The notes under the pieces: generated by a model
The model's database searches: none
Told to the model about the DNA's origin: nothing
What the model saw: the letters and a program-made list of their open reading frames with translations, nothing else
Program-made: the position numbers and the translations under genes
In this document: in pieces, positions 1 to 10,803 of the stretch
How positions within the stretch are numbered: the stretch's first letter is position 1
Layout of the letters: each line of letters begins with the position of its first letter
Assembly: GCA_038380795.1 (NCBI GenBank)
Contig: CM076260.1
Coordinates: forward strand, 6,340,033 to 6,404,032
Source of the DNA: Pyrocephalus nanus
Lineage: Eukaryota > Chordata > Aves > Passeriformes > Tyrannidae
Reading direction: 5' to 3'
DNA length: 64,000 nucleotides

Positions 1-479
1 TGAGTTCAAGAGCAAGTGCTTTACTCGGTTACACAACTCAGCCGCAGCAGCTGCGGCGTCTGCCTGACACACCGAATTACCATCTCTCCCCAAAATAGAC
101 GGGATGTAGCCCTAAAGCGCTGACTGGGGAGGGCCGTACCTGGGAAGGTAGATGCGGAGATGAAGCTGCCGGAAAAACATTTCCCTGATAAATCGAGACA
201 GCTGCCTGCCACTCGCAACGGGGAGTTTTGCTGCCTGGCCAAAGGGTGGCAAGAAAAGCAGCTAGGACGGATGGGTGGATGGATGGATGGATAGATGGAT
301 GGATGGATGGATGGATCCCTTCCCAGTGCCGAGCTCCAGGAGCGAGACAGAGGGCAGAGCAGGGATCCGCTCAGCCCTGGCTGTGCGGCACAGCCCTGGA
401 TGGAGGATGCCTCTGCCTGCTCTAACATGGGGATGGGAAGGATGGATATCGCAGGGAATATCGCACCCAGGCAGCGTCC
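1..479. other. Presumed start of intron 1 of the minus-strand gene
   Basis: This stretch lies downstream, in the minus sense, of the exon ending at 723, so it is probably the beginning of that gene's first intron. Apart from a GATG microsatellite I see no exon, RNA gene or transposon. The frames that cross it run through the microsatellite and the CpG island and have no protein character. Confidence 0.5.
270..316. repeat. (GATG)n tetranucleotide microsatellite
   Basis: About eleven GGAT/GATG units with one GATA interruption. It explains the runs of Met-Asp-Gly-Trp in overlapping conceptual frames, which should not be read as protein. Confidence 0.95.
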
Positions 480-722
480 CCTGCCAGGACCTGGGGCTGC
501 GGGACTAGGGTGGGCATCACACGGCGGAGAAGGCACAGGGGAGCCCCGCACATCCCCCCGGCGCGGAGGGGGTGCCGCAGGACACCCAGATCCACCATCC
601 CCTGCCCACCTGCCCCCGCACTGCAGCACGTCCCCACCCACCCCGCGGAACACGCGGATGCTGCGCGGGCGGCGCAGCCTCGCACCGATGCCCCCTCGCC
701 CCGCTCACACACACACACTCAC

Positions 723-776
723 CGTGAAGACACGGGCGAACCCGGCGGCGCTCCGGGTCGCCTCGGCGGCCCCCAT
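723..776 (-). CDS. First coding exon of an unrecognised minus-strand gene (5' partial)
   Basis: On the minus strand an ATG at 776-774 sits in an optimal Kozak context (GCCACCATGG). The frame reads 18 codons, MGAAEATRSAAGFARVFT, up to an ideal donor: the exon ends at 723 and GTGAGT follows. The donor is in phase 0. Reading upstream, the same frame has a TGA at 842-840 and no other ATG in between, so 776 is the natural start. Unspliced, the frame would stop after a few codons in the GT-rich intron start, so splicing is required. The peptide is Ala-rich with two Arg and one Glu. That would fit a mitochondrial presequence or simply a flexible N-terminus, and I cannot choose. The remaining exons lie beyond the left edge. 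I do not recognise the gene; no function is claimed. Confidence 0.7.
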
Positions 777-839
777 GGTGGCGGGGCCGGGGGTGGGGGG
801 AGGCTGCGGGCGAGGCGCTGCCCGTGCAGCCGCGCTGCC

Positions 840-881
840 TCAGGCGGCGGGGCGCGGGGCCGGCGGCGGCCGGGCGCCCAT
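840..881 (-). other. Upstream ORF in the putative 5' leader of the left gene
   Basis: A minus-strand ATG at 881-879 in good context (CCGCCATGG) opens a 13-codon frame, MGARPPPAPRPAA, that ends at the TGA at 842-840. It is in the same frame as the main start at 776 but is cut off by that stop. It matters only if transcription starts beyond 881. If so it would lower translation of the main frame or require reinitiation about 64 nt downstream. Confidence 0.4.
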
Positions 882-1001
882 GGCGGGGGCCGGGCCGGGC
901 CGGGCCGAGCCGGGGCCGGGGCCGGGCGGGGCGGGGGCCCTGCCGCCCGCCGCGCTCCCACCTGCCTGCGGGGCCGCCGGGCTCTGCCGGCCGGGCGGCG
1001 C

Positions 1002-1052
1002 CACGTGGGGGCGGCGCGGCGGGGCCGGGGCGGGGCGGCGGCCGTGGCGTCA
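1002..1052. promoter_or_regulatory. E-box, GC box and CRE-like half-site in the left promoter
   Basis: CACGTG, a USF/MYC-type E-box, is at 1002-1007. GGGGCGGGGC, an SP/KLF-type GC box, is at 1027-1036. GGCGTCA at 1047-1052 contains a TGACG half-site on the minus strand. All are upstream of the minus-strand exon and within its CpG island. These are motif matches only; binding is inferred. Confidence 0.5.
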
Positions 1053-1084
1053 CCCGCCCGCGCGGCGGCGGCGGCCGAGGGCGC

Positions 1085-1800
1085 CCTCGCGTGCCCCCGA
1101 AATATCCCGTGGCCCCCAAAATATCCCGTGCCCCCACCGACCCTGCCGGACCGAACCGTCCTCTGGCCCTCAAAATATCCCGTGCCCCCACCGACCCTGC
1201 CGGAACGGACCATCCTCTCTGCCCCCATAGCCCCTGCGCCCTCAAACGCCCTGTGCCCCCCAAACAGACGCCGTGTCCCCACAGCTCATGTGGGCACGAA
1301 CCATCCTGTGCCCCCCCCAAAACATCCTGTGCCCTCAAAAACATCCTGTACCACCAAGCCGTCCCGTGCCCCCACAGCCCCTGTGATCCCAAACCCTCTG
1401 TGTCTCCAAGTCATCCTGTGCCCCCACAGCCCACGTCTCCAAATAATCCTGTGCCCTGACAGCCCCCTGTGCCCTTAAACCACCCTGTAGCTTCACAGCC
1501 CCTGTGGGCACAAACTATCCTGTGCCCCCACAGCCTCCTGTGTCCCCTCAACCCTGTGCCCCTGAACTATCCTGTGGCCCTGAATCCCCTGTAAGCCCCA
1601 ACCATCCTGTGTCCCCAAACCATCCTGTGCCCCCAGAGCCCCCGTGTCCCTAAACCCCTGTGCCCCTAGAACCCCCTGTGCCCTCAAATCCCCTATGTCC
1701 CCACACATTCCTGTGCCCCTGCATACCCCTGTGCCCCCACACCCTCCTGCGCCCCCTCACCCTGTGCCCTCAGACCCTCCTGTGTCCCCCACCTGTGTCC
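1085..1800. repeat. Degenerate C-rich minisatellite
   Basis: The block is built from variants of a unit like CATCCTGTGCCCCCA. The left part shows a clear 54-bp period: an AAAATATCCCGTGCCCCC unit starts at 1118 and again at 1172, with the following roughly 35 bp largely repeated. To the right the copies become irregular and lose CpG. It gives rise to long Pro/Cys/Thr-rich frames on both strands that are not genes. It borders the upstream side of the left promoter. Confidence 0.85.
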
Positions 1801-1983
1801 ACCCAATCCATGGGACAGCAGTGGTTTCTATTCCCTTGGTGGTTTTGGTTGGGTGGAGCTCAACTGTTTCATGGCTGAGAGCACAGAGAAATTGCAGCAG
1901 GATGGGTGCTCAGCACCATGAAATCTTGGGGTGGCATTTTTGTTTGTTTTGTTTTTCTTGTTCTCTGGTATCAGATAGATGCA

Positions 1984-2199
1984 CAGAAGAATGTTTTTTT
2001 CAACAAGGGTGGTGAGGGGCTGGCACAGGCTGCCCAGAGAAGCTGTGGATGCCTGATCCCTGGAAGTGTTGAAGGCTAGGTTGGATGGGGCTCTCAGCAG
2101 CCTGGTCTAGTGGAAGGCGTCCCTGCCCATGGCAGGGGGGTTGGAACTCGGTAGCCTTTAACTGTCCCTCCCAACCCAAACCATTCTATGACTCTATGA
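1984..2199 (+). mobile_element. CR1 LINE, 3' fragment
   Basis: It contains the CR1 3' block: tail of ORF2 ('GGCTGCCCAGAGAAGC'), then 'CCATGGCAGGGGGGTTGGAAC', and ends with the CR1 tail ATTCTATGACTCTATGAA. It is 5'-truncated, as is usual for bird CR1. Positions 1801-1983 to its left hold no recognisable feature. Confidence 0.9.
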
Positions 2200-4339
2200 A
2201 CGTGCAGCACATTCCCTGTGGTGGAGGAATGCATCGGGGAGCAGACATAACCCTCCATGGAGAAGGATTAGCTGGATGCTGAGGGTGGCCCCAGCACAGA
2301 CAGTGCTCTCTCAGCCCATCCTTCAGTGTCTGAGCAGGTTGCTGGTCAGTGTCCATCAATAGCTGTAGCAAGTGATCGAAACAGGTCTAGGGCTATCCAA
2401 AAAGTCGGGAGGAACAGGAGATGGGGCCAGAGTTGCAACATAAGTACAAGGTCCTTATGGAGATGAGGCTTCAGGGTTATTACAAAATCTGACCAGGAGA
2501 CCAGAGCATCCCCAGGTATGGCTAATCAGGGCCTTCAAGGTTTGCTGGTTGTCTACTGAGGAAAACACTTAAACAGCTGATTTCCAGAGCATGCAGAAAT
2601 CCTACTGACCAACAGTCACCTTCTGGGCATATCCTGAAGGCAGTTGAACCAAGGGAGAGTTTCAGTGCCACACCAAAGTAAGCAGCACAGAACCTATAAA
2701 AATCCATCTAAAAAAAAGGAAAAAAAAAAAAGAAAAAAAAAAAAAAAAAAAAAAGGATAATAAAAGGTGGTGTTCTTCCTCTACAGGAATGTGGGTTTCA
2801 TCCAAGCCCTTTGGAAGCCCACAAGAAGCCCCATTCTGGTTTGAGGGAGGTTTCAATCCAGCTAGAAGGCTTCTCTCCCAAAGTGGACTTTTTCTCCCCA
2901 TACTTTCTCTCCATACTTTCTCCATCTCTAATGCTGGAAGGGAGCTGAAAGGCAGTAATGACCCCTGGGAGCCTGGGAATGAGTCTGGAGAAGACCTTCC
3001 CTCCCAGAGCTGGGGTGGCAGTGGCAGGACTGCTGTTCCCAGGAGGGGAGAAGACCGGCCATGTCACATGTGCAGGGAGAAGATGTTCCTCCACAGCTGG
3101 CTGTGCTGCTGTACTAGTGCTGGAGAGCCCTTTTTTGGGCTTTGCCTTCCCTTGGGGCCCCCAAACCCGGGAACAACGTGCTCTTCCCAGGAGGTCAACG
3201 AAGGGGACTGTCATCCCAAATAGAGGTCACAGTGCAAACTAAGGCACAGTAAGGTTGTTCAGAAGAAATGGGATGCCCATCACTGTTTTTAACTTAAAAT
3301 AAATTGGGCAAATAATAGGCAATAACACAACTGGGTTAACACCAGGCTGGTGGATGTTGGAGGGGATTTTAAGTTTAAGAGTGTATAGCTCTCCAGTGAT
3401 ATACAAGGCAAATCTTGGTGCAGAGCTAACCAGGCTAATTGTGTCCAGGCTACAAGAGGGTTTCAAATGCCCTGACAGCACAAACCCACACTGGATCCAC
3501 CAGCAGTGGGAAAGGTAGCATTCAGATTTTATTAGGGAAAAACAGAAAAATAATCATCTGGAGGTTGGAGTGACTCAGGGGATTGGCAATAAGATGGATC
3601 ATGTTACTACTGTGGAATGGATTCCAATTAGTTACATCCGCTTTTAATTATTATTATTTATACAGAACGTAAAGGCAGTCCACAGATTATCCAAAAATGT
3701 GCGGGCTGATCTGTAAATCCCCCACATCACTCCCCCCCCCTCGCAGCTCGTGTAATGACAAACCCAGTCACGCTGCCTAGACTGGTTCATACTGGCTGAG
3801 ACATAAACTATTAACAAACGACTTGCTGCTTCTCCACTTTTGTCAGTCTTCGAAAGGAAAATAGGGAAGCGGGTGACTGAGTTCGGAGTTTCGTGTTAAG
3901 TGTTTTTGGTGGCAGCAGTGGCTCAAGAAGTTCCTCATTGCCTCCCTGCATGTGGTTCCTTTTCCCTCTTGAGCCACCCTGTGAGTCATGCAAATACACC
4001 CAGGTCACAGAACTGCTAACTCTGAAAAACAAGAAGGAGGATTTTTTTTTAAATTACAGTTGGTGAACCTCACTGCTTGTGTTGACCAGAGACTTAATGT
4101 CTTTGCTTAGTGGTCTTTAGATGGTGGTGGGGATCTAAATGAGCGATGCAGAGGCATCTACTGACCTGGTTTGCCACTAGAAATCATCTTCTCTCCAATA
4201 GCGAGCTTTCTCCTCTTGCAAGGAGAAACCAGTGGTCCTGCTCAGTCATCTGAGGCTGATTAAAGCACGTTCATGAAGTCGGAGGAATTGTTTCAACAAA
4301 AGAAGACTTTGGGGAAATATTAAAGAATATGCTACAGAA
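2200..4339. other. Intergenic stretch without a recognisable gene
   Basis: Unique-looking sequence apart from an A-rich run at 2710-2754. No credible exon, RNA gene or transposon is visible; the frames of 60-145 codons lack family resemblance and overlap on both strands. Confidence 0.6.
2710..2754. repeat. A-rich tract
   Basis: About 45 bp almost entirely A with a few G. I looked for a retrocopy ending here and found no poly(A) signal just upstream and no recognisable body, so it is listed as a simple repeat. Confidence 0.9.
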
Positions 4340-4495
4340 CCATGGAATCATAGAATGGTTTGGGTTGGAAGGGACCTTAAAGGTTCTCTAGTTCCAAGCC
4401 CCTTGAAATGGGCAGAGACACCTATCACTAGACTATTTTGCTCAAAGCCCCATCCAACCTGTCCTTGAATGCTTCTAGGGATTTGGCCCCATCAC
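4340..4495 (-). mobile_element. CR1 LINE, 3' fragment
   Basis: The reverse complement of the CR1 3' end starts at the tail (CATGGAATCATAGAATGG), then 'TTGGGTTGGAAGGGACC' and 'AAAGCCCCATCCAACCTG'. The 5' boundary near 4495 is approximate because similarity fades. Confidence 0.9.
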
Positions 4496-4901
4496 TTTCT
4501 TCATCCTGTAGAAACCAGGAGCATTCTGGGAAGCGATTTCTCATCACTTATTTGCAAGCCAGACTAATCAGGCAGACATCATTTACTTCCAGAATTTCTT
4601 GTTCTGTGCACATGGACCATCGCTTGCACATCTCCTGTAGATACAGAACACTTCTATGTCCTGTAGTTTTTATGGGAAAGTAGCTGCTGCTTGGGAAAAT
4701 TCACAGCACCTACTCATATAGAAACCACTCTTATAACTTGCATTAACATAAAGTGGGAAGTTAAAATCAACAAAGCCCATAGACTTCCCTGGGTGAGGGA
4801 AACAAGAGTTTGGGTGGGCGTTCTCACCCTTTTGGCCCTCCTTATGATCTCCAGGAAATTGGAAAGGGAAATGTCTACCAAGAGCAGATGTTCCCAGCAG
4901 G

Positions 4902-4948
4902 AATATATATGTGTGTATATATATACACACACACATGTATATAAACAC
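4902..4948. repeat. Self-complementary TA/TG/CA microsatellite
   Basis: Alternating purine-pyrimidine DNA: a (TG)n/(TA)n half followed by a (TA)n/(CA)n half. The two halves are nearly reverse-complementary, centred near 4920, so the tract could form a cruciform or Z-DNA. It is a simple repeat, not a gene. Confidence 0.85.
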
Positions 4949-6626
4949 AGTGGTTTCAAGCCACTGATGGATTTCCTACCTCTGTACTCCTTGGTACCAA
5001 CAGGGACAGGAGCCAGGGAGCCAGGGGTGGCAGCTGGGAAGTGAAGTGTGGCTCTGTTGGATGCAGGTTTGATTGCCATCACTCCTGAGCTGATCTCTCT
5101 CTTCTGGAAAAGGTGGATACACAGCTGGAGAGCCTGTTTTCCCAAAGGACCTTAAGAAAGGAGAAGCTGAACAGCTGATGGCCAGGCTAAGTACACGAAC
5201 ACCACTTAGCCCTGTGCCCAGGGAAAGGGCTGTGTGATAACCAGCAGATGGGAAGGTGAGGCTGCAGCTGAAGCACAGCTGGCCCTGTATCTTTTCCCCT
5301 AGTAAAAAAGGGGCAACAGAGCTGGCATCTCAAATCATTTCCAGGTCAATGGCTTACTTCAAAGAAGTTTTCTTCCTGCTCCCCGAGCAGTACAGCAGTG
5401 CAAGTGCTGTAACGCAGAACAGCTTATCTCCATCTGAAAGCCACAGCTGCCTGCACGCCCAGCCCAGGGCACGTGGAGCAAGCCCTGCAGTCACACCTGC
5501 ACATTTCCAAGGAAAAATATTAAAGGAAAAATATAAATCTAACGTTTCTTGTCTTGGGGGTTTATCCCTTTGACTATATGGAGGTCTTATTCTGCAGGAG
5601 GTTCTTTGGCTCTGCTGGGGAGGGAGGTCCAGATATTGAAGCCTGGACACTCATCTCAACCTCACCAAAAGCACTGTGACTCTGGGCACATCATACAGTG
5701 CCCTTGTTGACCTTCCTACTCCCTTCCTCATTCCCTTTCTTCTCCTTGGAGGAAGTGGTGAACAACACCTAACAAAGCTGAGCCTTGCTCTCAGCCAGGG
5801 TTTCTTGATGGTCATGAAGATGGAAATAAAAAATAATGAAGATGATTTTTATGGGTGTATCTCAAACTGGAGAAACCGAACCAGCAAATTAAGTGGTATA
5901 GCTATGATCAGAGCATTGGAAGCAGAGCCAAGAGCTTCATGGTAAGCAAAGGATCACATCTTGCCTTGCTCCTCTGAGCACGACCTGAGTGGCACCGGGA
6001 AGTGGCAAGGGGGATGGTGGGGTTGAGGTGGGGCAGAGCCCTCAGAGAGTACTGCAAAGATCAGTATGAATTTCCCAAAGCCAACTTCTTTCCTGAAAAA
6101 GTTGTGCTTTCTTGCAAGTTCAGCAACAAATATAGATACCAAACAACCCACTCTGCAAATCTGTGATTCATGTCAGCTGTGGACACAAGATCCCTCCTCT
6201 GTCAGATTACCCAGCACACGTGGTGTGCCAGCTTTATGCCTTGTGTCACCTGCAGGACTGTCAGAGTAGCACGAGCAGCCACTGCCTAATCCAGCCTAAA
6301 TCCTCCTGATACGGAGATGATCCAGCAAATAACTCTTACCACCCCTACCCCAACAGGCTTCATTTCACTCAGCACAGCATGGTGCTTTCTTTGCTTGAGT
6401 GAGAGCTCAAAGCCAGCTGTGCAGCCTTGGGGTTGTGTTTGGAGCCCCTGGAAAACGCCACTTCCCAACTGACCATGCTCAGCATCCCAGCTGCACCCAG
6501 CAGGGCGGATCTCATTGCTGAGTGATCACGGAAAACCTTAGTCACAGCTTAAGGTCTCCTCCCATCCCCCTCATGCAAGGGTGGGCTCCATGGCTCTGTT
6601 GCTTCCAGGCTGAGGGCACAAAGGGC

Positions 6627-6807
6627 ATAACTCCATATCAAATATACATCAAATATGATGTACAGTGCAGGGCCAGCAGAGCCCCTGTGAGCTACCCAGG
6701 TAATGGTGTTCATGGAGGGAGGATTGTCAGGGTGAGAAGTAGCTCTCAGGGGCTCTGCTGGCCCTGCACTGTACATCATATTTGATGTATATTTGATACA
6801 GAGTTAT
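6627..6807. repeat. Near-perfect inverted repeat (foldback), 69-bp arms with a 43-bp spacer
   Basis: The left arm 6627-6695 is the reverse complement of the right arm 6739-6807 with only three mismatches, about 96% identity. The spacer is 6696-6738. AGGGC occurs just outside both arms (6622-6626 and 6810-6814) and could be a short target duplication, although three bases separate the right arm from its copy. Transcribed from either strand it would form a long, almost uninterrupted RNA hairpin. The open frames through it are consequences of the symmetry. It resembles no named element that I know. It could be a small foldback transposon, a local inverted duplication or a template-switch product. 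Confidence 0.92.
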
Positions 6808-9102
6808 TCAGGGCAGTTAAAGAAAACATAGTGCCTGACCAGGCAATACAAGCACACATAACTCTCAGTGTCCTTGAAGAGGGGCAAGAACTGCCTCCAG
6901 ATGGGTTACTGCCATCCAGGAATGAGATCCCATAGCCTTTCAGAAGGTTCCATGGGTATCAGGTCACAGCACAGCGGTGGGTGAGGAAGCCAAAGAAGCC
7001 TCCTCTGCGTCCGTGAGGATGGTGAGAGGTGTGGAGGAGCCCCTGGATGGGGAGGGCTCAGCAGGCGAGTGGCGGTGGGAACATAGGGCTGAAATCAGAG
7101 ATGACACAGAGAAAACCAACAGGGGAATTAGTAACACATCACTCGCAGCAGATGTAGGTGACAGAGCCTGGGAACATACCGAGTCTCTGAATCACCAGGG
7201 TTTGTGAAACCTCAGTCCTGGCGGTGCTGGGTGTTCCCCTCTGCATCGGCCGAGTGCTGCCGGGCAGCCTTTCTGCTGGAGCGGTCAGAAGTGTGCATGT
7301 AGCACCCTGCTGAGGCTGCAGGCAGCTGCCTGGGGCCCAGGCAGTGACTGGATGTCCTCAGCACCACAGGGAGAAGGGCAAAGTGACTTGGAGGTAGTGA
7401 GGTGTTCATATCTTCAGTAGGATACTGCGGTCCAGCACAACTATTTAAAAGCCTCACCCGAGCTTGGCTGATTTAAATCACTTCAGGCTATTTAATCATC
7501 ACATAGGCAGACCTAGCTTAAAGACTAATTTATAGACTTTACACTGCTTAGAGTAACTCTGTGGGTTATGTAAGGAGCTGGTTATGCCATGATAAGCTTT
7601 CAGTGGAGATGAAGACCCAGGGAGCAAGACCTCCAGCATGAGGGAGCTCCAGCCTTGTGTTACACACCAGTTTAGGAGGCAAGAGGAATCTGCAGGAAAC
7701 TCCCTGCAGTCTGGCATTCTCCTGCCTTCACACATTTTAACTGAGTGCAAATCCTCCTCCAGGAAACCGAAAATTAGCCCTGGTGCTAAATGACTTTGGA
7801 AGAGAGGATCTTTAGTGGGGATTATTGCTGGAGAGAATAACACGGCTGGATGTGTAAACCAGTGAAGAGGTCATGGGCCAACTCATGGGAGGGACATGTC
7901 TCTTCCATCTCACCAGCCTTCAGGTCCTCCCTATAGACTGGGTGATTTCTCTGTTCCCTTGGCATCTTTTCAGACCCTCTCCTGTGATGATTTCCACTGT
8001 TTGCCACCACGGTTATGCTCCAGCTGGATAAGAGGAAGAAGAGAGGATAAATCCCACTCTCTGAGCTCAGATCACTTTCAGCCATGACTTAAACACATCA
8101 TCTTGAACCAGCCTAAGAGCTTGCCAACACGCAGGTCTCATTCCTGTCTTTTCTCCTGCAGCTCCGGGCCACCAACCCATCCTCCCCTCTGTCTTAGCCT
8201 TTGCACTGGATAATGCAGAGCTGACTTAGCAGAAACCTGTTCCTTTTTTTCACTCAGTTATTTTTGTTCTGGATTCGTAGTTTGGGTGCGTGGGGGCTGC
8301 GCAGCACCAAAGCTGATGCAAGGGAGCCAATAGGGTGGGGGTGGAGGATGGTTTCAGGCAGCCTGTGGATGAAGGATACTCGCTGTGTGTATGACTGCTT
8401 CATCAGAGCTGATTCCAGGGTCATGTGGGATCAGAGGAGAAATGGAGATGGTCATTTGGGACTGCAATGATAACCGCAGCTAAAGGCCTGAGACTGAGGG
8501 AACTGGGCAAGCTGCTAGAGTGTCTGTGGAGCAAGCTGTCCTTGAAAATGAGCCAGGTCACAGCCCTCAAAACTCAGTATGCTGCATCTGGGGCAATTCT
8601 GTAATAAATACTACCTTCCTGGCAGCAGGAAGGGAACGATTAAGGAATCCTTAATTTCTAAAGGATCTTCAAAAACACATCACTAATTTCCAACCAGAAA
8701 CCTGGGAAAATTTAGTCAAATCAGCTTGGGTACTCCAGGGGCTATCCTGACCTGCAAGCCTTCCCCCACCATTCTGCCTCTGCTCTCCTTCCCTCACCCC
8801 ATGCCTCAGCCATCCTTCCCCAGCTTCCCTTCCCAGCTATCCTTCCCCACTTGTGAACAAAGGAACTTATCAAAACAGTGTTTCACTGAAAGGATGGGAA
8901 GCCAGGGAAACAGGAAAGCAGATAATATAACAACAAACAACCACCCCATCCAAAGTACACAGACAAGCATTCATCTCTCCCTTTCTCTTTGCCTTTCCTT
9001 GGCCCCTAGGAAAACTGGCTACTGCCTCCATCCCTCAGTCTTCCACTATGTCAGTTCACTGATCTCAAACTGCAGACTATTAATTTCTCCCAGGAATCAG
9101 AT

Positions 9103-9171
9103 ATCCATCCATCCATCCATCCATCCATCCATCCATCCATCCATCCATCCATCCATCCACCCACCCACCCC
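9103..9171. repeat. (CCAT)n then (CCAC)n microsatellite
   Basis: About fourteen ATCC units followed by three CCAC-type units. It is the same tetranucleotide family, on the opposite strand, as the tract at 270-316. Confidence 0.95.
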
Positions 9172-9438
9172 AATTAGCCACTACTCATCGTTAGCTGTTC
9201 AGTGATGCCCTTAGCAAGAACCCAATGTTGTTGTCCCTCAGAATAAGACTTACTACATAGAGCCAAAACCCAAAGGCAGCCCATTTTTTATGGGCACAAT
9301 TTCTGATATGGGTTGTGCTGAGCTAAGGTCTCGAGGTCATGAAGTGAGAGGAACTTTACCCAGGAACTTGCAGACCTCCAGTTTCCATCTCTGGGCTCGT
9401 GTTGTGCTCAAGGAGGAGTGGAAAAGGTGTGACTTGGA

Positions 9439-9735
9439 ACCACAGAATCACTTAGGCTGTAAAAGATCTCTGAGATCACCAAGTCCAACTTTAGACCAAT
9501 CATCACCTTGGCAACTAGACACTTCCAGTCTTTCCTTAAACACCTCCAGGGATGGTGACTCCATCACCTCCCTGGGCAGCCTGTTGCAGTGTTTAACAAC
9601 CCTTTCTATGAAGAAATTCCTCCTGATGTCCAACCTGAACCTCCCCTGGTGCAGCTTGAGGCCCTGTCCTGTTGCTAGTCGCCTGGGAGAAGAGGCTGAC
9701 CCTCTCCTTTCAGGTAGCTGTGGAGGATGGGTCAG
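9439..9735 (-). mobile_element. CR1 LINE, 3' fragment with ORF2 C-terminus
   Basis: Read on the minus strand it encodes recognisable CR1 ORF2 C-terminal sequence (…[24 protein letters not shown]…) and ends in a CR1 3' UTR of the subtype with 'AGATCACCAAGTCCAAC'. It is 5'-truncated near 9735, inside the ORF2 tail. Confidence 0.92.
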
Positions 9736-10389
9736 GATTGGGAGCACAGGGAGGTGCACTCTGGCTGCATTGCCTGATGAGTGCCGTGGTGCCAGACAAG
9801 GACAAGCTGCTCCCTGGCTCATTATTGTTACCAGATGAGTGGGGGACTTTTACAATCGCTGGGTTTGGATAATGAAATGCTGACTGTGACAGAGTAAAGA
9901 GGGCTGCACTCCTCGTCCCTCCTGCGCCCCACGCTGGGCACACAGCCCCCTGCCCTCCCGCAAGGCTTTGTTCCTGGGGGTGACGCACAGCAGCCGGGAC
10001 GTGACTGTGGGTCCCACCCCCCCACGACGCCCTGCTCTGTCTGGGGTTATTGTGCGATGCCCAGAACAATATGTTGTGGTTAGGGATGCCTGGGAGAGCG
10101 CCGGGAGGCTCCCTGCTCCCCCTCTCTCTGCTAGTGCTGGGGGAAGGCAGCTTTTGGCCATCTGGTATCTGTGGATTTGGTGGAGGTCCCCCAGCAAGGG
10201 AGAAGATGTAGTCACCAGTCCTGTTCCTAGAGAGGAAAGGCAGTGTTTGGCACTACTGAGCCACAGATACACTGTGTGTCTTGGGCACAGGATGGCCTTG
10301 GGCACTGTAGGATGACAGGATAGCTTGTGTGAGAAGTGACTGCAGGAGGTCTCCAGCCTAAACTCTTCATCATGAGGGGCCAACTCTGG
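9736..10389. other. Short intergenic stretch, nothing recognised
   Basis: About 650 bp, fairly GC-rich, with frames open on both strands (up to 177 codons on the minus strand) but no family resemblance and no splice-bounded structure that I could defend. Confidence 0.5.
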
Positions 10390-10575
10390 GGTCAGACCAG
10401 GTTGCTGAGGGCTTTACGCAGCTGGGTCTTGGAAACCTCTGGGGTTGGAGGCATCACAGCCTTTCTGGGCATCCTCTGTCAGTGCTGAACTGCCCTCCTC
10501 AGAGTGGGAACACTTTTCTGTATATCCAGTCTAAACCTCCCTGGTTTCAGCTTATGTGCAGTGTCTTTGTGTTCC
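10390..10575 (-). mobile_element. CR1 LINE, diverged fragment
   Basis: In reverse orientation it shows 'ACCAGGTTGCTGAGGG', 'GGGCATCCTCTGTCAGTG' and 'CAGTCTAAACCTCCCTGG', the 3' UTR and ORF2-tail portion of CR1. The extreme 3' tail is missing and divergence is high, suggesting an old copy. Confidence 0.8.
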
Positions 10576-10587
10576 ATTTATGTGCCT

Positions 10588-10803
10588 CTATGTTTGTTCA
10601 GCCTGAAGAAGAGGACACTTAGGGAAAAACCTCATAGCTGTCCATAACTTCCTCACAATCAAAAGTGGAGGGGCAGGCACTGATCCCTTCTCTCTGGTGA
10701 CCAGGACCCAAGGCAATGGCATGAAGCTATGTCAGGGGAGGTTAAGTTGACTCAATCATCCCTGTGAGTCCCTTCCAACACAGGATATTCTGTGATTCTA
10801 TGA
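10588..10803 (+). mobile_element. CR1 LINE, internally deleted 3' fragment
   Basis: It begins at the ORF2 region 'TTCAGCCTGAAGAAGAGG', passes 'GGACCCAAGGCAATGG', jumps to the 3' UTR ('CCTGTGAGTCCCTTCCAAC') and ends in ATTCTGTGATTCTATGA. It lies 5' end to 5' end with the preceding minus-strand fragment. Confidence 0.88.

Larger units (their letters stand above)
480..1100. promoter_or_regulatory. CpG island promoter of the left, minus-strand gene
   Basis: Very high G+C with dense CpG, strongest at about 720-1085, while the surroundings are CpG-poor. It contains the first coding exon (723-776, minus) and, upstream of it in the minus sense, GC boxes and an E-box. There is no clear TATA box, as expected for a housekeeping-type CpG promoter. 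The start of transcription cannot be fixed from sequence; somewhere around 850-1060 on the minus strand is likely. The GGCCGGGCC-type repeats at about 893-940 could form G-quadruplexes. Confidence 0.85.
4496..9438. other. Intergenic stretch without a recognisable gene
   Basis: About 4.9 kb with no supported exon. It contains the TA/CA tract, the 6.6-6.8 kb foldback and a CCAT microsatellite listed separately. The rest looks unique and non-coding. Confidence 0.6.

Noticed and set aside
295..1478. Long plus- and minus-strand frames of 187-322 codons over the first CpG island and the C-rich repeat
   Set aside because: They run through a microsatellite, GC-only sequence and a minisatellite. They are open on both strands in several frames and have only Pro/Ala/Arg/Gly or Pro/Cys/Thr composition.
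2380..2754. Plus-strand retrocopy ending in the A-rich tract
   Set aside because: No AATAAA-type signal, no recognisable coding body and interrupted A-tract; a simple repeat is the safer call.
9103..9171. CRISPR-like or satellite array
   Set aside because: Pure tetranucleotide microsatellite; the genome is vertebrate and no repeat-spacer structure exists anywhere in the window.
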